Positions 9,917 through 23,827 of a DNA stretch of 64,000 bases are shown piece by piece. The translations under genes were made by a program, and so were the position numbers. This stretch comes from Hymenochaete sp. R1 (Eukaryota; Basidiomycota; Agaricomycetes; Hymenochaetales; Hymenochaetaceae): contig JAFREE010000023.1 in NCBI GenBank assembly GCA_019400425.1, positions 1-64,000 on the forward strand. The letters run 5' to 3'. The notes beneath the pieces were generated by a model. The model was given only the letters and a program-made list of their open reading frames with translations, was not told the DNA's origin and did no database searches. Position 1 is the first letter of the stretch. The number at the start of each line of letters is the position of its first letter.

Positions 9917-12515
9917 GAAGGGTTTCATGTCTCTCCTTATCTTCTACAACTGCGCTAATGATGTCGATGCCTACTTTCCTATCTCGCATCGTGGGCTTGT
10001 ATGAATTTACTTGTTACGAGGTTGACGATATGTGACAGACGGAGATCAAGCATGGCCCTTCCAACCGGTACAGGGTACCGAGCGTCCTTGTTCCGTTATT
10101 TTGCTACATTAGCCTCTTGCTTTTCTCCGGTCCTGGTATTATGGCTTACCTTCTGTATATTTTGCTGTCCGCCCGGTGTCAGGGTGACTGATGTTATAGT
10201 AGTACATCCCTGCTGTTGAATCGATACTCTTGCGAAGCAAGGTTCATGCTTCAAAAATAATCCAGGCGGGGGGAAATTGTTGATTTTGAAAGAGGCAATG
10301 GCAGGGGTCGGAAATTGGACTGTAAAGGCGCTTGGAAACTGCCTCGATACTGATCCCAGCCACATAATCGGGTTTTAATTTTAAATTGATTTTCATATTC
10401 GCTGAAGTACATTAGAAGCGTATTGCGTGCGCCGACACCCCTTAAACGCTCGATGGCCTATTTACCTTATAATTAGCACAAGGAATCATCTAAACTAGAA
10501 TGAATGGATAAGCATACATTTTCCAGGCCGAAGCCAAAGCAAGCATCGGTATATTACAAGGCATGCATACGTCGAATCCCCTCGACGTCGACAAAATAGA
10601 TTTCTCACTCAACGGGTCTTGACCACGGGCATAAACAAGGAGGAAGCGAAAGCACGATGTCTCTTATCACTGCTGAACATCATCATCGCGATTCACGACT
10701 GCAAAAAAATGGCCACGGTATACTTGCGTAGGGTGGCTATGATGGCGGGATAAGATAAAGATAGCCTGAGTTGCGGAGCGCAAATCGAGTGAATAGCAGA
10801 GGTTTTCAGCCTTCCTTCACCCTAGCACCCGCCAAGATCTTCGAAATCTGTACAACGCCCACGTCAAGGCTAACTCACCTCCTCACCAGCAATGAGTTCC
10901 TCTATCTTCAACCTTCACCATAACCAATCCCGAGGGGTACAATCAAGTACCGCACAGACTGAGAGGTTTCGGGAAAGCTTATGCAATCACCTCGCCAGAA
11001 AGACAGCGCCACTGCGCGTCGTTGACACTGGAACCGTGCAACACATGTCGATAAATCATATCATTCAAATATGAGGAATCAGGATCTCGTCGAGACCAGT
11101 GAGGGGCGCGCGGAATAGCGAAATGGCCAAGTTATTTGCTTTGTTTTGAGGAGCTGAGATCGAAGAGGCCACTGCCTGACTTCTTGTCCAGCTACAACCA
11201 ACGACAGCGACAGTAAAGAAATCCAAGAGAAAGGCTAAACGCCTAATGTACAGAAGAGAGGACGAGGCCAAAAGGGGGGGGGGGGGGTGAAAGGCTTCAA
11301 TTGGCACATGAAGTTGCCATGGGTTACGCACCGGAAATTCAAAGCCTAAAGACCAGTATATTTCACAAACGTATGCAGCAGTCCGGAAAGCGCTTGTGGT
11401 CTGCTTTCCGCGCTGAATATGTGAATTTCGAGTGACGTTCGAGCGACAACTTTGAGTTCCGCTACGTTTCCACTTGGTTGACCGTAGACGGAGAAAAAGT
11501 GATTGAGGTCAAAGCATAATTTCTTCTTCCACGAGTTTCATCTTCGGCTTCACTTCGCCTCCCCGTGTTTAGATTGAAACAAATCCACAGGTACGAGTGT
11601 GCATCCGCCATCCTACGGCAGTGAACGGCGAATGAGCTCGGTATAGCGTGGGATGACGATGATAGCGGAATGAAGTGATAGATACCTGAGCTAATGTGGG
11701 CCCCCTTTCACTTATCGATCCAAACTCGTAGGCAAGAGAAATCAAACTCAAGCCACATTTAACTTCGCAATCCCGGTCCGTCTAGCCATTACTGCATTGA
11801 CTTGGCTACGCGTCTATCCCGCCGATGAAAACCCGAGAGACCACGTCGTACAGTGCTACCGTTTGCTATAACTTCTTAAGAGCGATACTATTGCGTGCAA
11901 ATATCGGGCCTGAAGTCGGAGGCCGGATAGACATCGATCGCACCGACAAAGGGCACCCTCCAAAAACTGGTCGTAGATTCCAGATACGAGTAAAGGCCAC
12001 CGGCTCGCGTCCTCATGGGCCTGAGTAAGTAGCAACAAATTTGAAACACCAGTCCTAGTACTAGTGCTGAACGGCGTAAAGGCGCCCGACGGTGGTGATC
12101 TTTGTTCGCGCGCGGGAGAGAATGCGTATTTAGCACGGGTTCCTCGTACTCTCGAGTCTCGACCCCTGGGCCTGGATTGGAAGAAGAGAACAGAAGGAAC
12201 CGACGAAAGGCAGTTTTGAGAGGGCGCACAGACGTGGTAACGGTACCTGACCGCACACAGCGGAGACTGATGGGGTGAATGGCTGGCTTGCAGTAGAAGA
12301 CTTTTACAGGTTTTACGGCCTCAACGTTGAACGGGCTGCGTGCATGCGTGTGAATGGGGGCGCTGGGATACCCATGCGCTTAGCCGAACATCGCGGAAGG
12401 CGCCCTTTGCCGACGTTTTTAAAGCAACATCGGAACATGTATTGCGGTATCGGTAGATTCGTAAAATCATAATCGTATCGAAGCTCAGCGGCACGCGGTA
12501 GCGGTTGCGCGCCCG
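9917..12515. other. 2.6 kb stretch with no supported gene
   Basis: I read both strands and found only short open frames without splice partners or family motifs. There is a run of 14 G at 11274-11287. I could not see terminal repeats, a transposase or a tRNA. It may hold a non-coding transcript or a fully decayed element, but nothing shows that directly. Confidence 0.45.
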
Positions 12516-12926
12516 TCAGTCGACCGAAGGAGGGTTTTTTTTCTTCCATCTGTTATCTTTGGTCTTGTACTCGAACACGTACACGGTGCGACTGCCATCC
12601 AACGACAACGCCGAAAGTTGAAGACCCGCCAAGATGATTGAGGTTGTTGGAACGAGAGGAATCGGAAACGTTACGCACGGCGGGCCTGGTCCATCTACAC
12701 GGAGCACAAGCGGCCGGTTCGCACACTTGGGTTTGAAGATCCCCTTGACCGCCGCACAAGCACCTCCTCTGGTACCGCCATTACCATCGCGAAAGGGCAG
12801 TTCGAGCTCTATCTGGACGATCAGCGAGGAAAGGACAAGCGCGGGAGGGAGTGTGGATGTTGGAGAGAGTGACGGTAATGGAGCGTCATCGATACCCGGT
12901 GCTATGGAGGATGAGCGGAGGCCTTT
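12516..12926 (-). other. Unresolved open stretch, possible decayed or partial gene
   Basis: A GC-rich region is open on the minus strand for about 136 codons, ending in TGA at 12516. It has protein-like composition: LVLSSLIVQIELELPF, FKPKCANRPLVLRV, PCVTFPIPLVPTTSIILAG and RTVYVFEYKTKDNRW. Just upstream, another minus frame is open at about 12925-13030 but is joined by no good intron, and no ATG is present. The opposite strand is also open (12634-13068) but encodes a Ser/Pro-rich low-complexity product. This could be a gene remnant with a frameshift, or chance. I do not recognise it. Confidence 0.25.
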
Positions 12927-13235
12927 AAGGCGTCATCGTGTCGTCCAGCTGCCTCAAACACCCGTCTCACCCTCGTCGACACCGTCGTCGCCGTTCACAA
13001 CGATATCAAGGTCAGTCAGCTGGGCAGTCGATGTATTTACTTTTTTTTCGGATCGTTGCGTGCTGTGAAGGTCGAGCTTTAAGAGCAGAACAGAGATGGG
13101 ATGCACGTGGGTCGGGCGCGGGTCCCAATAAATATCGCTTCACTTTCACTTTGACTTTCTCCGTCTCCATCTCTTCCTCTTCCTCTTCTTCACCATCCAT
13201 CCTTCTCATCGCTGTTTCTGCATCCATACAGAACA
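12927..13235 (+). promoter_or_regulatory. UGP1 upstream region with CT-rich tract
   Basis: The 100 bases before the UGP1 start (about 13135-13230) are strongly pyrimidine-rich on the coding strand, with an AATAAATA motif just before them near 13126-13133. CT-rich leaders before the start codon are a known feature of strongly expressed fungal genes. The regulatory role is inferred. Confidence 0.45.
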
Positions 13236-15356
<2,121 letters not shown>

Positions 15357-16173
15357 CCTATCGCGAGCATACCCTCTGACCCGTTCCTCGCATCAACAAT
15401 GTACAGCCCGCACATTTGTCGTTGCGTTCTCATACCATTTAAAACTCTCAAGGTAACAAGGAAGCAGGAAGCGAGAAACCGGGTATCCAGGAAATTTTTA
15501 CGCTTTGGATTCAAAACATTCTTTCTTTCTCCTCCGTTTCTCTTTTTCTTTCGTGTTGTAGGTAGACATTAGCAGTACTACGGAAACGTCGTCAGAGTCG
15601 GAGTTGGAAGTCGGCCTGCGGGTTTACGAGTCTGATGTGATTTTTTTTCGGTGTACTTAGATCTTTTGTGGTAGTTGAATCAAACAAAGTCCTCTATGCT
15701 CTCTTCTATCATGGCTTCAAGATACAGTGATTATATAAACGCGTCGCTCCTTGTCTTGTTTTCGTATGATAAATGAGGACATCGACAGAAGTTTGTGTAA
15801 GGTTTCGAGTTTTGATGACAGGATGTATAGGAATACTGTTGCTCTTTTATACATACATTCGAAACCAATCTGGGCTTCCTTCCGAATACCTCGTTCTCTT
15901 TCACAGTCGGTCAGAGGCCGTCCTGAAATGAAAACAGTTTTGATTTTGGAGGGCAGGAGCGACGAGTCCGAGGACAGGACATAACAGTACGGGTGATCTG
16001 TACTTTTACTACATATCGATGGTTTCATAACACAGAGATGAAGGTGATGGTGCATATGCAGTACAAAGGCGCCCGGGGAAGGGAGGGCGGATCGTGGTGG
16101 AAAGGGGAGAGAGAAGCAAATACAAGAGAAGCAAGAACAAAAAGAGCACGAGATAAAGTAAAGAAAATGTACT
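15357..16173. other. Convergent 3' ends of UGP1 and RPS8
   Basis: No supported gene. The region should hold both 3' UTRs. A 182-codon minus-strand open frame (15717-16265) runs into the last RPS8 exon in another frame, is Ser/Phe/Cys-rich and has no family features, so I treat it as chance. Confidence 0.5.
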
Positions 16174-17265
16174 TTATGCACCGTGCGCATGCGCGTGCTT
16201 CTGCTTGCCAGAACGGAGCTTACGGATGTAGAACTGAAAAAAAAGTTACGAGTCAGTACGCGCACAGTACAATGAACTTGCTTTGCAATCTACTGGAAAG
16301 ATACGAACCTCCAGCTCTTTCCCCTCGAGGATGTACCCGTCGCAGCGACCAGACTGACCAGGCCGGCTTGAGATCGAAGCGTACAGTCGACCCGCACCGA
16401 ATTGCGCCTGGATCGCGTTATCAAGCTTCGAGGCTGAGGAAGAACGAGATTCATCAGCAAATAAACTGAATGTGCCGGTACAACAACAAAACCGAAACCG
16501 TACATTCTTTCCTCGCTTTGAGTTTTCGCTCTACAGCATGAGACTTCTTCTTTTCCTCCTCCGTCTCAGCTGACTGAGCGCTCTTTGCAAGCTTAGCGGA
16601 GACCGGTTGAGCGTACTGTGGTAAAGATGGGATTGTAAGTGACATTGGATGAAATCGATCGAGAGGGCAGAAGCACATACATGGGACTCGTAGTATTGTC
16701 TGAAAGGGGTGGCATCGACTTGAATGATGGCGCCCTTCACGAGTGTGTTTGTACGGACGAGCTCGTTGTTCGAGGCATTGTATACCTACGATAATGCAAT
16801 CAAAACAAAAATAGCATGAATCAGCCCTCTTCGCTCAGAACAGTACCCATACAGCAACACCACATCGAGTAGTAGTCCAAAGAAGGGGAAAAGACATACA
16901 ACACTGATGATCCTCGTTTTCTTAGTTACACTCTCAGATCCCCACGCAAAGTTGCCCGAGTCCAGGCGGAGCGCACGGAACTTGGTGTTCCCGCCGCGCG
17001 TACGGACGGTATGGATACGCTTCGCGCCGAGCTTCGTGTTCGCAGGCTGGCGACCGAGCTCGAACTTCCTCTTCTTGCGGTAGTGCGCGCGCTGGGCGCC
17101 GGATGCGGAGCGCTTGTGTCTTGAGGTGCGCGAGATACCTAGTCAGATCGGAACGGAAAATTGGCATGAAGACATCGGCGACGACGATGAGTTTCGCGAC
17201 ATTGGATTAAAGGTACATATGGTCAGTATTTTATTGAACTGGCAGACAACAGCGGACGTACCCAT
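16174..17265 (-). CDS. RPS8: 40S ribosomal protein S8 (eS8, 214 aa)
   Basis: This is a structural protein of the small ribosomal subunit. Six exons on the minus strand (17262-17265, 16900-17138, 16681-16785, 16504-16615, 16309-16433, 16174-16233) sum to 645 nt. The protein begins with the invariant [20 protein letters not shown] and the [17 protein letters not shown] region. It continues with [20 protein letters not shown] and [20 protein letters not shown], and ends in [13 protein letters not shown]. The first exon is only ATGG, so the first intron of 123 nt falls inside the second codon, a layout common in fungal ribosomal protein genes. I looked for box C/D snoRNAs in the introns, since RPS8 introns host them in vertebrates, but found no convincing C box. 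Confidence 0.97.
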
Positions 17266-17710
17266 CGTTAGCTGTCGATTGCGAGCTCACTGCGAGCTCA
17301 GAATTCAGTGAGTTGGAAAGATGTGGCGGTGCATATTAGCTGTATAGCACGTAGTTCCCACGGTATTGCTCGCTGGGAACTCATTCTTGTTTTTATTCTG
17401 AATACGGCTTACCCTTTGAAACATCAATGAAAAATGCTAATGATCGAGAAAAGATCAAGTAAATTTCTAATTGTCCAATGCATAAGGGCATGCAGCGCAG
17501 TTCCTTCTGCAAAGTTTGAGTATAAGACTTGCACAAGTCAAAATTTAAGTGAGAAAGAATCCAAGAAACTCTAAACATCACGGAGTTATTCAATCCTCGT
17601 CATGAACGTTTTGTGGAATTATAAAACCTGACATAAGTCCGTTGCTTAAACTATTGGACATACAACAAAGTATAAATAAAGCAAAGTCCTTTTAAGTCTG
17701 TATTTTTATG
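17266..17710. other. Intergenic, RPS8 upstream
   Basis: No gene seen. It should contain the RPS8 promoter and the 3' flank of the next minus-strand gene. The sequence is AT-rich between about 17390 and 17700. Confidence 0.5.
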
Positions 17711-19659
17711 TTAGATCGGATCTTGATTACCAAACTGATCACCAAATGGTGTATGTGAGTTGAGCGAAAAGGGGGAGTCCATGGGCATCGCCGGCCCAAT
17801 GAGTTGGGTTCCAAGAGGGCCAGGTAGTATAGTATTCATAGGAGATCGATTGAGAACTATGGATAACGATGCTGGAGATTGAGCTTGTCCTTCTAGAGGG
17901 GGGAGGAACATGAATATGAGTGGGTTGGAAAGGGGGGGGAAGAGCTATCCAGAGAGGTCAGGAAACTCACGAGGTCTTTGTCGAGGGTCAAAGCGCATGA
18001 CACCCGTATTCTGTTGATGAATTGGTGATTGCCTCATCTCCTCATCATGCTGCGCCGCCTGCGGACTTGCATGGAATTCATCGGTCATACTGGGAAGCGG
18101 TTCTCCGACTTGCGTACCACTCTCCTCGCCGATATCAATCTTCAGCTTTCCTTCCATGTGATGAACGAAATGGGTCCACCTCGCGCGTGAATCATCTTTT
18201 GGCAGGGACAAGAAGTAATTCTTGATACTCTCGGGGGCCTTTTTCCAGTACAGCTTTGCGCGCCCGTATGTGCTCTTGACGTACCGACAGGGAGGGAATG
18301 TGCGCTCGAAGACGACTTTTTGGCGGAGAGCGGGATCGCGATGCGTGAGTTGAACCATAGCTTCGAAACCATCATTGATTTCATGAACGAGATAGTCTGT
18401 CGGCCATCTTTTTTGCGCCTCAAAGGTGTTGTTGTTCCTTTCGCTGTTCACCGGAGTGATGCGCGAAGACAACTGCGAGTTACTGACTTGGGACGAAGTT
18501 ACATACCTTGGACGAGATGCGGAGCCGGCTTGGGGTTCTTCTGGTGACAATGTCCAAGACATGGATTCTGGAAACGAAGGAGGATCGATGGTTTGCGGAT
18601 CACACATTTGAAGAGCCTGTGAGGATGAAGGTGGCGTGGGCTAGGCAAACCCTTCAGTAGCTGTTCAGCTGAACAGGAGATTGAGCTCACCATAGATGAA
18701 CTCCCGTCGAACTGAGCCTGAATAGGAACAACAGGCGGTACTACGCCAGATGCATTCTGCCCTTTCCCATGAGTGCTCAGAAGCTCCAGTTCTTCTTCGA
18801 AACTCGGACAATCAGCTAAAGCCTCGAGAAGACTTGGCCGCAGGCGATAGAGCAGCCTCTGACTGTGATGGACTGTGCGGACAGTGGTCAACCTGTGCAG
18901 TTCCCACTGTCCAGTCTCCAGGTTGTATGAATCGATGTAAGAATTGGACTGCAACCCGAGGTCCGAGATGAGATCAGGGAAGTCTTGAAATTGGAAAAGG
19001 GGATACGTGTTTGCTTCAAGGGCGATGCGAAGAGGTTCACAGCCATTCTACAAGCACTTATTTCATTAGGTCGGTTTCTTTCAGCGCGGAACATATGCAT
19101 ATAAACGCACCCTATACCATACCACAATTGTCAATGTCCGCTTCCACGCGCGTTCAAGCTTTACACGCTTGTCACGAAGCTCGTCCAGATCACCCTCCTC
19201 CCCGTGGCTCTGAATCTGGGTCTGTAAGCCTTCTTCAAAAGACACACTTCTCGAAGTCGAAGAACCAGGATCATCGACATGAATCCCAATTGCCGCTTGA
19301 CTCGTCGATGCTTCCGGCTGGCGTGGGCGGGGTTCCTTCTGCGCCCTGGTATGGCCGGTATGGACCCGCCTGGCATGGACCTTGCACACTGGCCTAGCAT
19401 CGCCTGCCTCCCGCGCCGCGTTCTGACAGCAATTACCACATAGCCGGGAGACGCAGCTCTGGTGTCCACGTGTGCGTTCTCCTGTGCGTGTTCGGCAAGT
19501 TGGGTTATAGCAGTGTATCCCAATTGGCGTGGCCGCAGCTGTTCCCGCTCCCGTTGCTGCTGCTGCACCCAACGGCGAAACTGTTGATAGGGGCTTACTT
19601 GTAGGAGGAACTGGATCGGAGACGGGGGCGGGGGCGGCTAAAGTGTCCAACGAGTCCAT
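17711..19659 (-). CDS. Lineage-type protein with N-terminal Cys-rich zinc-finger-like cluster (577 aa)
   Basis: Four exons (19111-19659, 18691-19047, 17971-18616, 17711-17892) give 578 codons including the stop. After an Ala/Pro-rich leader, residues 50-95 carry an ordered Cys/His cluster: C50-x4-C55-x13-C69-x4-C74-x2-C77-C78-x13-C92-x2-H95, which strongly suggests bound zinc. A basic stretch (HARRVHTGHTRAQKEPRPR) follows. A second region holds LTIVVWYR, then LFQFQDFPDLISDLGLQ, DSYNLETGQWELHRL and QRLLYRLRPSLLEAL. The C-terminal half has a further motif-rich helical part (KSTYGRAKLYWKKAP) and a Pro/Gln-rich tail. From memory this arrangement resembles an expanded family of uncharacterised Agaricomycete proteins, perhaps DNA-binding; I cannot test that here. 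An alternative end at a TAG near 17945 is possible if the last intron is retained. Confidence 0.7.
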
Positions 19660-19664
19660 ACCGA

Positions 19665-20948
19665 GTTCAGTTGGGCTCGCAGAGACTGTTTGGAGACCGC
19701 TCGTTGGATGGGGATGGACCTTGCTTAGCCCGCGCCGAGTTCAAGCGCCTCATTCTCAGGTTTCCCACGCCTCTTTGTCTTCTCTCGCAGCCACAGACTC
19801 GGATAGGAATCTGGATCCCATTCACTTAGAACGCCTCTCACTTGTGGACGCATCAGTCAAGCTCTTTGAAGAGGCTAGCCTGTGAGTCATTCAGTAACTT
19901 CGTCTGCTCCAAAGGCGGGCACATGGTAGATTATTAATACTCATTCCCAAATAATGATCTAACATCTCTACGAACGACCAACTCATCTATTTGCTCATTC
20001 GGAAACAAACAAAACGTCTCTAGATCTCGCTTTCATGAGAAAGCACACACACTCAGAGAAGCCAAACTAATCTGCCTACCCAATCAACGCCACCCTCCGC
20101 CTCTCCCCTCTTCCCCACCTCCAACGGACGCTTTGCCTTCAAACGCGCCGACCTATGGCCGCTACTTCGTGTGTATTTCAAATTCATACCACTTAGGATA
20201 TAGGATAAATTCTCGGACACAAAAGCATAGAATCAGGAAAGAGGGGTAGCCTCGCGGCCCGGGGGCAGTCAGACGTACTAACACTAACATACCATTGGCC
20301 CACCCACTTTTGATACCAGTATATGTTATGACTTATTCGTAAAGTCCGTCTCAGCGTTCACGAGTTTTCGGCGCCCCAGCCTAGCAGAACTTGAAGGCAA
20401 TACCAGACAAACAAACAAACAGACATTCATATAGCCAGGATCCTGGGTCTCTCGTTCTCATTGTACTGTACATGTACACATCCCGACCGCGACGCCGACC
20501 CGCCCATACTAGTACGCTGAATTTGAAACCGCTACTGAGCCAGCGTTGGCGTTGGTACAGTACTAGTCCTACCTCAACCTGCCTGCAGATAGATTTGAGA
20601 TCCGACTCGCGTTGTGATTGGGTCCTGTGTTCCCATTGATAGGAATGCCGTAACACACAGGACCCCCCTTCCCTCACACCAACCAACCAACCTGAACTTC
20701 GGATTCGTTCTCAGACTCAGATCGGTGTATTTCTGAAGCGGAATCAGCACTCAGCCCGAAGCCGGACTCGAGTCTTCTCACCATTGATTGGAGGTTTATC
20801 TTGGCATTACCAGTTGAGAAGAGGCTGGAAATAGTCGGTACCACCGTGAGTATCTGCTGCTGAGTAGTAGTGGACTATGCAGGCTAACTATGCATGTCAG
20901 CTCAGGTCAGAAGCCCGCCGTCGCGGAGTCGCGAAATTGTTTGACATT
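19665..20948 (+). other. Weak coding traces on the plus strand (possible unresolved or decayed gene)
   Basis: Several stretches read like exons with good splice signals. 19665-19881 ends LERLSLVDASVKLFEEAS before a GTGAGT donor. 20024-20168 continues in phase with SRFHEKAHTLREAKL. 20695-20845 holds LTIDWRFILALPVEKRLEIV and a GTGAGT donor, and 20901-20948 continues in phase with LRSEARRRGVAKLFDI before GTAAGT. No in-frame ATG is visible at the 5' end, and I cannot connect 20168 to 20695. This may be a real divergent gene whose start overlaps the neighbour's first exon on the other strand, or a remnant. I do not recognise the family. Confidence 0.35.
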
Positions 20949-21867
20949 GTAAGTCCATCTCACTACAAATAAGGAAGGTTCAAGACGATATCTCGGCCGG
21001 GTGACGGTCGGTTCTTCTCAGAGTCTCAGAGCATGCACACATTATTTTAAAAGAAAAGAACAGGGGCACAGTGACTATTTATTTTTTGAGTGCCAGATAG
21101 TATCGATATGAAAAAGCAAATTAGAAAATCAAGATCAAAAGATCAGAATTGACTGAGGGAGAGAGAGAGAGGAAAGAGAGACTCGTCGCGCGCTATGAAC
21201 TACAGTGAGGGGGAAGAGGGATCGATCTGTGGTCTGTGAGTGAAGAAACGGATAACTGTAACACTGAACACGGGAATAAGGAACCCGGGGAGGAGAGGGA
21301 GTGACCAAATGCGAAGGTAGCCGAGACAATGAGCGGGCATGTTGTACAGGAACACATGCCATGTCGAAAGCAGTGGAAAGATGGGGAGGGGGGAGGAGGG
21401 GGAAAGAGACATGTTATGGTTACAGTTGGGTGTTGCTTTGGGAGACGGGGACACGGACACGGACATGAAGCGGATTCAGAGGGAACAACAGGATAGGAAA
21501 TCGGAGCAGGCGCGTGAACGAGAGTGAAAAGGAGATTTACAGAGATAAGAAAAGAGATTAAGGAGGCGTTCATACGAAGTGGAGGCGACGCAGACAATGC
21601 GGGCGAAACAACTGAATTAAGTCATAAATCAGATGAATGAAGACCGTCCGCATGAGGTGCCTGTACACAAGAAAAGTATTTAAAAATGTGCATAGCTTTG
21701 TTGATACTAGATGAGATTCATTGATTGATAGACGGACACCGGAAGCTTGAAGCAACGAGAACTGAGACGTAAATAAGTCGGAGCCGTTTTGTACAAAGAA
21801 CCTGTACAGTGCGCATTGAGTCAGGGGACACTCGATGAGTATTCAAACCAATCCTTACTGATCCCAT
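20949..21867. other. Downstream flank of the RRM gene
   Basis: No supported gene. GA-rich on the plus strand, with a short GA repeat near 21158-21180. The 134-codon minus frame (21193-21597) is Ser/Pro/Cys low complexity and most likely 3' flank of the RNA-binding protein gene. Confidence 0.45.
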
Positions 21868-22997
21868 TTAGTAGGGAGGCTGCTGCGGGTGGAAAGGCGC
21901 ATTGCCATAGCCCTGTTGCGGGGCAAAGCCACCTTGTGCGGGGAAGCCTCCTACGAAAGGGGGGCCTAGTTCAGTATCAGCTATTTCTAGCTCAAGCTCT
22001 CAAGACTCTGAAAAATAGTTGGACCCGTACCACCGGCACCGTAACCTCCGCCGCCTACTGGTCCGGCTTGTCTCAGCAATGTGCAGGGTCAAAGAACTGA
22101 AGTGATGCTCACCAAAGCCACCGTATCCGCCGCCCTCTGCACCGCGTGATTAAGCACGGAAGAATGTATTTAGAATAATACGGATGTTACTTACGGTTAC
22201 CTCCGCCGAAACCTTGGCCTCCACCCTGGTAGCCTAGCGCATAAATTCAGTATATCTTATTCATAGACTAGGTCACCATAAGTAAGAAAGATAGCTTTAC
22301 CTCCGCCTCCGCTGCTCTGGCCACCGCCAGGGCCTTGCCTCGCATTGGCATAGTTGACCTTGACGCGACGACCGTCAAGATCCTGCTCATTGAGCTGAGC
22401 GATCGCGTTGGAAGCCTCAGCCTCACTGGAGTATGTCACGAAGCCGAAACCACGGGAACGACCAGTGTCCCTGTCGCGCATCACGATAGACTATAGAGCG
22501 CACCAACAAATTGCGAGGCAGTGCATATATGGGGTCGTGAGAGATCGCATACAATCAAGCGCGCGAAGAACGGGGTGCGCCCAACAAACATCGTTATCAT
22601 TAATTTCCAAAAACAATTCCGACTCAGCATTGAGGCGATGAAAAACTGAGAAAATTTTCGTACGTCAAGGACTTGACCAAATTCCGAGAAGGCCTATGGG
22701 TAATTATTGCAATGTGCAGTCGATGGGGTCGGAGAGAGTAAGGCACCGGATCCGACACACACGCATAGCGATGGACGAGAGCAAGAGAGAGGGGAAAAAA
22801 TCTGCATTCATAATTCTGGCCATAACGACAGAGAAGACGAACACACTTTACGGAGCGTATCATCGGTCGTGTTCCAAGACAGATTTCTACATATGCGGAC
22901 GAGACATCAGTCACAGAAAGATGCGAAACATGGAGAGGCGCCGGGGGAGGCACCTCTCGAACTAGAACACGGACCCGACGTAAACCTTGGCAGACAT
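21868..22997 (-). CDS. Small glycine-rich RNA-binding protein, single RRM (156 aa)
   Basis: Eight exons (22975-22997, 22847-22886, 22663-22692, 22301-22490, 22195-22233, 22113-22136, 22031-22057, 21868-21965) sum to 471 nt. Residues 1-80 form one RRM: RNP2 is KVYVGNLSW at the N-terminus, then AFSEFGQVLD, and RNP1 is RGFGFVTY in exon 4. The remainder is Gly/Tyr/Gln-rich (GGYGG-like steps) and ends in QQPPY, typical of the glycine-rich RNA-binding or cold-inducible class. Such proteins bind RNA non-specifically and act as RNA chaperones or splicing modulators. The Gly-rich tail is spread over four very short exons, which could permit exon-skipping isoforms that keep the frame: the 39, 24 and 27 nt exons are all multiples of three. 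Confidence 0.9.
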
Positions 22998-23827
22998 ATT
23001 TGGCAGAGATCTGTATTCGTAACGAGACTGAAAGCAGGGGACAGAACAACAGACGAACGACTGTAGTGGACCGAGGTGGTAGATGGAGGAAGAGGGGGGA
23101 GAATGGAGCAGTGGGAGAGTTATGAGTGTCTTATATAGACAAACGGTAGGAAGGATCACCGGGGTCCAAAAAGGGGCGAGGCTATAGTGAGATCTGAGAC
23201 CGACGGGGACACTAGTCACCCTCAAATCCCGACTCAATCATGGGTCGCCGCAGAGACTCTGGGCTGGGCCATTTTGCTTACTTACTTACTAGTGATGGTA
23301 ATAGTCATCATAACATCACACCCGGCAAGGCAATATAGGCTTTAAACAAAATTGGTCGCATTCCCCATCTATATAAGCGTTGCTATGCAAGAAGCCGGCG
23401 GGCTCACAGACCGGGGATGAGAAAGTCGGAACAGAACAGAACAGAAGAAAAGGAGGAAGAACATCTGGAGATGGTCAGGAGAGTGTGTGGGTAGGTAATG
23501 GATAAGATGGGAAAGCGAGGAATGGCTCAGACAAATGTTAAAAAAAGACAAGAAAAAAATAGAAAAAGAAAAGAGTTGGAGAGAAAAGTGGATGAACATA
23601 GGGAAACATGCGGAAACGGAGGTAGAGAGAGAGGTAGAGAGAGAGAAAATGTGTGAAATCAGCTGATATCAGATATGTGTGTCTCTGTCGTAATCGGTCG
23701 TAAAAATAAGATTGAGATGTGGACCAGCCCAACGCCCGAATAGCACGGCGCACGGCTGCTGCCCTTCATTTCATCTTCTCCCTTCGCATCGCATCGCATT
23801 CCTGACTGGCCAGGCTGATGCGCGCGC
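22998..23827. other. Intergenic between the RRM gene and the ABC transporter
   Basis: No gene seen. It contains the RRM promoter on the left and the 3' flank of the ABC transporter on the right. GA repeats occur near 23620-23645 and A-rich tracts near 23540-23570. Confidence 0.5.
23130..23137 (-). promoter_or_regulatory. TATA box of the RRM gene
   Basis: The minus strand reads TATATAAG, 132 nt upstream of the ATG at 22997. That distance fits a TATA box with a 5' UTR of about 100 nt. Confidence 0.5.

Noticed and set aside
15717..16265. 182-codon minus-strand open frame between UGP1 and RPS8
   Set aside because: It overlaps the last RPS8 exon in a different frame and is Ser/Phe/Cys-rich; best explained as 3' UTR.
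16174..17265. Intronic box C/D snoRNA in RPS8
   Set aside because: CTGA-like D boxes occur in the introns, but I found no convincing C box or terminal stem on the coding strand.
21193..21597. 134-codon minus-strand frame with a hydrophobic start
   Set aside because: Pro/Ser/Cys low complexity from a GA-rich strand, without splice partners or family motifs.
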